This document shows positions 58,503-64,000 of a stretch of 64,000 nucleotides of DNA, piece after piece. Source of the DNA: Haliclona indistincta (Eukaryota > Porifera > Demospongiae > Haplosclerida > Chalinidae); the NCBI GenBank assembly GCA_964017065.1, contig OZ024792.1, positions 4,211,754 through 4,275,753 of the forward strand, read 5' to 3'. Position numbers and translations under genes: made by a program. Every line of letters begins with the position of its first letter. Within the stretch, counting starts at the first letter, position 1. The notes under the pieces were generated by a model. The model did no database searches and had not been told where the DNA came from. It saw only the letters and a program-made list of their open reading frames with translations.

Positions 58503-58954
58503 TGGAGACTAAACAGATAATGTTTCTTCCTAGCAGCTCCTGTGTACAGGAATGGGGAATGTGTGTAAGCAATGCCTTATACTCTTGGTGTAAAGCTACT
58601 AAAGCAATGCCTAGCAGCTTGCAAACACAATCTCCCTGTTACCGTTTTTGAGTTTTCAACAGCATGTGACAACGTGTCAGCTGTTATACAAGAAGCAGTA
58701 TGGTGTCCTCTTTTAGCTTGGTAGTAGAGCCTTGTCTGAGTTTCTCTCGGTTCTCTCGTCGGGTTCTCTTCGAAGAACAGCCGATTGAGGCGGGCTCATT
58801 CTAATTAGAGCACACAAACCCGCCCATTTTCTTTGCAGACACCCACGTGTCCGTTTGCTATTAAAAAGCCATTGCTGGATCACTGCATGCAGTTCAGACG
58901 AGGATTGAACATTTAAACTGTTTAGAGACTGCAGCTGATCATTGAAAGCTCACA
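58503..58954. promoter_or_regulatory. Divergent promoter region of CANT1 and the cystine-knot-like gene
   Basis: 450 bp between head-to-head start codons. Contains an inverted pair GGCGGGCT (about 58790) and ACCCGCCC (about 58829). Assignment as shared promoter is from gene orientation only. Confidence 0.4.
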
Positions 58955-60635
58955 ATGCAAGTCTTCAACTGTTTCCTACTGACCGCTCTCGCACTTGGTA
59001 AGATTCTGCATTGACTATTATCAGTGCTACAATTACATTGCTTTCGCAGCAGGAGCTGGAGTATTTGCAGCAAGATCCGATACACAATGCAAGGTCGAAT
59101 GTCAGCGTGTTCCGAAAGTGTTGCAAAACTTTGGATACGGTGAGTTCAACTGTTGCGTTGTTTTCGCACGAAGACAACTTGCAGTGCAAAAATACTGTAT
59201 TGAAACACCTGTATTGATACTCTTCCAGCTAGTAAATAGTGATAGCCAGTACACCTCAAAGTACAAAGTGTTCTATGTACCTACAGCTACATGCTAGTAG
59301 CTACATACCTACTGCTTCACTGAATTAAAATTGTGCAAGCTTATGCTCTGTTAATCCTATGCCGTAGTTGTGTGGGGGGTATATGAAACTTGATCTCATT
59401 CGGGTTTCACTGAGCGCGGAGTATCAAAACAAACATTCTATATGGTGTTACCTACTGTTATGTAATATATAATTTCTTGTTTTGATTAACCTCACACAAT
59501 TAGTGACGGCACATTGATAACCTGAGGCTAGAAAAATAATTTAGAATAACTCTGAGTTATATGATTTTTACACAGATGCTGCTTTGAGATATTTGTCTAT
59601 TGATGTTGGTGAATGCAAACAGATTGAGAAGGTATGCAACATATGTTTTTTAATAGTCTCTTTAAATTACTTCTCTACAGAACTGCACTGTGACTAAGCA
59701 ATCTAACCAATACGCCTGTGATAAGAAAGAATGCACAGTTAGATCACGGGAGCTATGGACATACACTAACAGAGACGGCCAGATATCAGTGCCAGTGATA
59801 AAGAACTGCTACCCAACATGGCATCACTGTCAATCAAGCTGCGTCAGAAAACCCAACATATTGTACGTCTTTCCTCAGTCTAAATATCAAACGAGAGTTG
59901 ATGTTGGCAAGTGTACAGGAAATTGCACAGGTCAGTTTAAAAAATCTACCAATACGTACTTTAAAAAAAATTAATTTCACAGATGGAAAGGAGTGTTTGG
60001 CTGTTTCTACCAAAAATGTGTCTGTAGAAGGACCAAATGGTATGTGTATTCAACGAAACAATATGATAAGTGAATTTCTTACATAGATCATGCCAGAATC
60101 ACATAAATTTGCAAAAATATAATGTTATTACAATGCATTCTTGTGTTTGTTTGCAGGAGCTGTCTTGATAGAAACCATTGAAAAGTGTGACTGTGTTAGC
60201 GCAGCTTGCTATCGTGCTGACTACTATGAATCATACTGGGACTATGGAGTTGGTAACACTACTAAGAGAGAGAATAAGGTACAGATGACCTCAAATTTGA
60301 TCATGTGCGCTTCATAATTTTTTGTATAGGTTATAAACATGGGCAAGTGTGTTGGAACATGCAAAGGAGTGCTGTCTGAACCATTCTGTCTACCGTGAGT
60401 TTGTACAGCAATTATGCTATTTTTGTCTTGATTTAATTAATTAGCATATACGAACTAAATTTATCGCTATTCTGTCCTCTAATTTCTTAGTGGTCCTGAA
60501 AACTGTCAGCTATACTTTGAACCAAGACAAACAAAGTGTGCCCCTCTTACTCATGAGAACAACACATACACTGATAGCGCGGGCAACTTAAAATCCGTGA
60601 TCTCGATCAAAGAGTGTGGGTGTGGTCTCGGATAA
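58955..60635 (+). CDS. Secreted cysteine-rich protein with cystine-knot-like modules
   Basis: Eight exons: 58955-58997, 59050-59139, 59576-59631, 59681-59930, 59983-60039, 60157-60278, 60330-60394, 60491-60635; 828 nt, 275 aa. Signal peptide MQVFNCFLLTALALAG. About 26 cysteines. Two C-x-G-x-C segments, VDVGKCTGNC and NMGKCVGTC, each end about 45-60 residues later in IEKCDC and IKECGC. That spacing (CxGxC, later CxC) is the C-terminal cystine-knot pattern of growth-factor-like and DAN/mucin-type proteins. A Cys-rich segment before them (VGECKQIEKNC...) may be a third degenerate unit. No TM. Extracellular ligand or matrix/mucus component; the exact family is unknown to me. Confidence 0.72.
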
Positions 60636-60803
60636 GTATACTGTAGACAAATAACAACGTTGCACTAAATATTAATGTTTTTGTATTTTTCACCTCATCA
60701 CTTAGCTCCCTAACAGTTGAACTCGCGATGTCAATTATAGCTTATCAATAAGTTACAATGCTTTTAATTTTTTAACACTTATTATTATTATAACAGACAA
60801 TTT

Positions 60804-62369
60804 TTATTCAGTAACAGAGACATATAAAACTCTAAATTGTAGTGAATCGTTGAGCAGATAGTTGATTCTTTGTTTTGGGACTGGTTTTAGAAAGGTGTGG
60901 TCAAAAAACTCGTACGAAACAATACCAACAGCGTTCATTTCACCGACTGAGACACGACCCGAAGCCCTCACGGATGCCTTCTTATGAAATGAAACAGTCT
61001 CTATTTGATGGTCACTGTCACGCTCTTGGTTACAGAGAGCCACACATATGCTTCCTCGAAACGGCCATCTCAGATGCTCGTCAAAAAGACCCTTCATTAA
61101 GTGTACTGTTAGCGATATGTGAGTGCCTTCACTGATGACTAGGCCGTTAGGTGACACACGAATGCACATCCGATAGCCGTGAAGATGGCTATAAAATGGT
61201 GGACTAAGACAATCTTCGGCTAAAGTTTGTCGTCTTTTAAAGTTATCCACTACGAATGAGAACGGTGGAACACCAATACCTGACTCAAGACCATGCACAC
61301 GAGCAATGGCGCCTACTGTTTCTTCTTTCAGAGTAGCATTCTCTTGGTCAACTCTGTCAATCTTACACATCAGCATTGAAATCTTGCCTGCTAAATCTTG
61401 CACAAGAGCTCTCTGTTCCTCTCTTTCCTGTTTCAACAAAGCAATCTCTTTCTTCGCATGCTCTCTAGCCTCAGTAAATTCTTCCATTGTCTTGCTCATT
61501 AGCTCTACCTTCTCCATGGTCACGTTGGCTATACTACACACCATTGTTAGATGATTTGAGCACTCTGAATCAGTATGGCTGGACAGCTTGCTTCGACAAA
61601 CTTTGGCAGTGCAGCCGGCCCATGCAAATGGACAGGCAATCTCTTCTAGTTCACACTCCTCTGCAAGATGTTGAGATAGCTTGCCACGGACAAGGTATCG
61701 TACCTTGCATTCATTAGGGCAAGGGATGGTATACATGTTGCACACCTTCCAGTGCCTTTCAGTCACATCCTCACAAGTAGACTCATAATTGTTGCAATAG
61801 TCACAGCTATATGGTCGCTTGGGACAAAGTCTGATTTCATGATCGGCCAGGTTACAACGTATGTCACGATGACCACAGCCATACATGCAACCAACAGAAG
61901 CATACAGGCATTCTCCAATTCGTTCTACAGGATTCAGGTGGGACTCCACCTTGCCTAGTTCACCTATCCATAGACAACCCTTTGTTCCACCAGATGGCTT
62001 ATTAGGACAACGCACCTCAAGTTGATTTATATCTCTCATAAGGCTCTTGTTTACAAGACTTTTAAATTCTCCTTTGCACATTGGGCACGGCTTGGATTCC
62101 TCGATAATGGGACGAATACAATCTTCACAGAAATGATAGCCGCAACAGTCAAGAATGTAGGGCGTGTCAAGCAACCCGTAGCAGATAGGGCACTCGATCT
62201 GTAGCTGCTTGGGCGGTTTATCGACGAAGTCCACATCCTCAGGAGACAAGCTGATGGTCCTTCTGTATCCTGATCTAGTACCTGCCATTGTCCTAAGAGC
62301 TGCTGCGTCAGCGTCCGACACAACTGCGTTGGAATGCTGTGCTGTGTAAACAAACACGAGGGGCATCAC
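60804..62369 (-). CDS. TRAF-like protein: RING, TRAF zinc fingers, coiled coil, MATH
   Basis: Single exon, up to 521 aa. RING finger at residues 60-98 (CPICYGLLDTPYILDCCGYHF, CEDC, CPMC). TRAF-type zinc fingers follow to about 265 (CPNK, CLYASVGCMYGCGHRDIRC, CPKRPYSCDYC, CPNECKVRYLVRGKL, CPFAWAGC). Coiled coil about 285-345 (rich in KE, LKQEREEQRALV). The C-terminal TRAF/MATH domain is from about 370 (FSFVVDNFKRRQ) to the end. This is the complete TRAF layout: E3 ligase/adaptor downstream of TNFR/TLR-type receptors in NF-kB/JNK signalling. Residues 1-27 contain no conserved feature, so Met-28 (MAGTRSGYRR) may be the real start. Intronless, unlike most neighbours, which could mean retroposition. 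Confidence 0.92.
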   Translation of the reverse strand: MMPLVFVYTAQHSNAVVSDADAAALRTMAGTRSGYRRTISLSPEDVDFVDKPPKQLQIECPICYGLLDTPYILDCCGYHFCEDCIRPIIEESKPCPMCKGEFKSLVNKSLMRDINQLEVRCPNKPSGGTKGCLWIGELGKVESHLNPVERIGECLYASVGCMYGCGHRDIRCNLADHEIRLCPKRPYSCDYCNNYESTCEDVTERHWKVCNMYTIPCPNECKVRYLVRGKLSQHLAEECELEEIACPFAWAGCTAKVCRSKLSSHTDSECSNHLTMVCSIANVTMEKVELMSKTMEEFTEAREHAKKEIALLKQEREEQRALVQDLAGKISMLMCKIDRVDQENATLKEETVGAIARVHGLESGIGVPPFSFVVDNFKRRQTLAEDCLSPPFYSHLHGYRMCIRVSPNGLVISEGTHISLTVHLMKGLFDEHLRWPFRGSICVALCNQERDSDHQIETVSFHKKASVRASGRVSVGEMNAVGIVSYEFFDHTFLKPVPKQRINYLLNDSLQFRVLYVSVTE

Positions 62370-62537
62370 GCTGAAACCACAGAAAGGCGGGGCTCTTTCT
62401 GCATGCAGCCATGCAAGGCTACAGTAAACCTAGTGGTTCGTTGCAATGGTGCAGAAATTACATGTAATAATTTATCTTGAAACTTAACGTTGTTTAGAAA
62501 AACGTATAAAAAGATGCTTGGTACAAAAATTAAAATG

Positions 62538-64000
62538 TCAGTGGTATTTACTATTGTTCGTTTTGTCCTCTTCTTCTTCTTCCACTTCCTCAAGTCTCTC
62601 CGCTTCCTCTAACCCTTGGATATACAATCCATCCACAGTAGGCGGCAGAACAGAAATAACCCTGAAATTACAGCGAGAAGTGCAATTGCATAGACACACC
62701 CACAGACACACCTCTCCATCATTTCCTTGTTTCTACTGATCTCATTGTCACTCTCTGAAGACACTATTCTCCTATAAACAGAAAAATAGTGAAAAATCAT
62801 TGTAGCTAGAAAAAGTTGTGTTTTACGCACATGAGGTCTTTTAGGGAACTGACTACCATATCAATAGATTCATCAGTACTGCTACCACTGTAGCTGTAGA
62901 GGATAAGAAAGAGAATGAACGGCAAGAAAGAATCTAGTGTCATACCTGATCATTTTCATTAGTTTAGAGACCTCTCGTCCTGCAACTGATGCTATTGAGT
63001 CCTGTCTGCTTGCTCTCTTCTTACGGAATGAAGATTCCATCGCAGACTCACTATCTCGACTACCTTGACTACCCTGACTAGCCTGTAGAACAGTGAAACA
63101 CTATCTCTCTCTGTCTCCTCCCATTCTGTCTTACCCATAGTGGGCGTGGTCTCGGATCAAGATCTCGATCCTCTGATGACTGCTGCACAGACGACTGGCG
63201 GGACAAAGATCGAGTAGGCTAGGGACACAACAAATAATGTGAGAGGATGGTGATAGAGGACATCTTACTGGGTGCTGTATGAGATTCCAGAGTCCTTTTC
63301 GTATAACAGAACTAGACTGTTCATGACAAATTCACTAGTCAAAGTTGAGTGCATAGTTAGACATACCTTGTTAGCGTCCTCTCTGGTTGTGGATACAGTG
63401 CTCGTCAGTTGCTTGTACTCATTCAATAAGTGACTCAATTTGAAATACAATGTCAGATAGTTTCTGTACAATAGTGAGGTAAAAGTTGATTTCGCGAATG
63501 CTCTACCAAATTTATGTGAGCATGCTCAAATTTTCTATAATAAAGCTCACATTCCATTAAGATGGTCTTTGATCAAGACCTCAGCGGCTGCCATAGAGCT
63601 GAGTACTAGATCACACATTGTGCCTTGAGAACTAGAGGCTATGGTAGGAGAGAGAGAGCGAGGGGGGAGGTAGAGAGAGAGAGGGTAGGAGGGAGGGGAG
63701 GGAGAGAGGGGAGAGAGAGGGTGGGCAGGAGAGAGAGAGGGAGGGAGGGAGATAAGGAGGGAGGGCAGGAGGAAGGGTAGGAGGGATAGAGGAAGGGAGG
63801 GAGAGGGAGGGCAGGAGGAAGGGTAGGAGGGATAGAGGAAGGGCAGGAGGAAGGGTAGAAGGGATAGAGGGAGAGAGGGTAGAAGGAGAGAATAATGTGT
63901 CAAGTCATTCATCATTCTCACCGTGTTGGTAAAGAGGTACATTAGATCTCTTGTAGATACAGTAATATTCCAATGCTCTATCAACACTGCGAATGAGGAA
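62538..64000 (-). CDS. Unrecognised protein, 3' part, gene continues past right edge
   Basis: At least eight exons on the minus strand, with donors/acceptors in phase: about 63976-63917 (frame VDRALEYYCIYKRSNVPLYQ), 63640-63552 (TMCDLVLSSMAAAEVLIKDH), 63462-63368 (NYLTLYFKLSHLLNEYKQLTS), 63218-63137 (SRQSSVQQSSEDRDLDPRPR), 63082-62946, 62894-62830 (SSTDESIDMVVSSLKDLM), 62773-62715 and 62661-62538. The last exon ends in an acidic tail (ERLEEVEEEEEDKTNNSKYH). Helical N-terminal part, Ser/Arg-rich middle. I do not recognise the family; a cytoskeletal or trafficking regulator is possible but unsupported. An intron near the right edge carries a 235-bp purine tract. Confidence 0.6.
63655..63890. 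repeat. Long polypurine (G/A) tract in an intron
   Basis: About 235 bp almost purely G and A on the + strand, made of GGGAGGGAGAGAGG-like units. An inner duplicated unit AGGGCAGGAGGAAGGGTAGG occurs at about 63763, 63808 and 63840. It is the polypyrimidine side of an intron on the coding strand. Such tracts can form triplex or G-quadruplex DNA. Confidence 0.9.

Noticed and set aside
63547..63987. Pro/Leu/Ser-rich ORF (LPLSLLPFLLP...)
   Set aside because: Translation of the intronic pyrimidine strand; the flanking exons splice around it.

Overview
The window reads as compact nuclear DNA of an early-branching animal. It is A+T-rich, genes lie a few hundred bases apart on both strands, most introns are 45-200 bp with GT-AG borders, and almost every protein family is metazoan: PDZ-LIM (Enigma), FAM13 RhoGAP, IRS/DOK-type docking protein, TRAF, MACPF-ApeC (apextrin-like), CARD, CANT1, TMEM144, collagen-like membrane proteins and 7TM receptors. 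A demosponge such as Amphimedon is my best guess; this is inferred from family content and gene style, not from a search. No tRNA, rRNA, CRISPR or bacterial-type operon was seen.

Layout, left to right. 1-2466 (-) is the 5' part of a large unrecognised protein that runs off the left edge. 2666-3844 (-) is a one-exon Golgi sulfotransferase. 3986-6609 and 6718-8749 (-) are two tandem TMEM144-like 10-TM genes; one carries a coding 36-bp minisatellite, the other a GA-microsatellite intron and a GC-AG intron. 9073-13755 (-) is an Enigma-type PDZ + 3xLIM gene whose PDZ is split by a 2.65-kb intron full of a 39-bp satellite. 14646-19167 holds three collagen-like single-pass membrane proteins (two -, one +). 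20286-22763 (+) is a MACPF + ApeC protein, tail-to-tail with a CARD protein (22955-24156, -). That gene shares a bidirectional promoter with a FAM13-like RhoGAP gene (25852-31478, +). 31855-38351 (+) encodes a 1069-aa PTB docking protein with about 14 phosphotyrosine-type motifs.

38621-51224 (+) is a tandem array of five paralogous receptor-like 7TM genes of about 300 aa, all with five coding exons or a one-exon variant of that plan and the same intron phases. Mobile DNA has struck the first two at the same exon: a 665-bp near-palindrome abuts the TM1 exon of copy 1, and a 2.17-kb TIR element with a 7-bp target duplication interrupts the TM1 exon of copy 2. A further foldback element lies between them.

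51889-58502 (-) is a ten-exon CANT1 apyrase with a nested foldback element in an intron; 58955-60635 (+) is a secreted cystine-knot-like protein; 60804-62369 (-) is a one-exon TRAF (RING, zinc fingers, coiled coil, MATH); 62538-64000 (-) is the 3' part of an unrecognised gene with a long purine tract in an intron. For most multi-exon genes I checked that the summed exon lengths give one uninterrupted frame.

Functionally the window has an innate-immunity flavour (MACPF-ApeC effector, CARD, TRAF), a receptor-signalling part (7TM array, docking protein, RhoGAP, PDZ-LIM) and a secretory/matrix part (sulfotransferase, CANT1, collagen-like proteins). Nothing shows these are co-regulated, apart from a shared promoter octamer at the left end.
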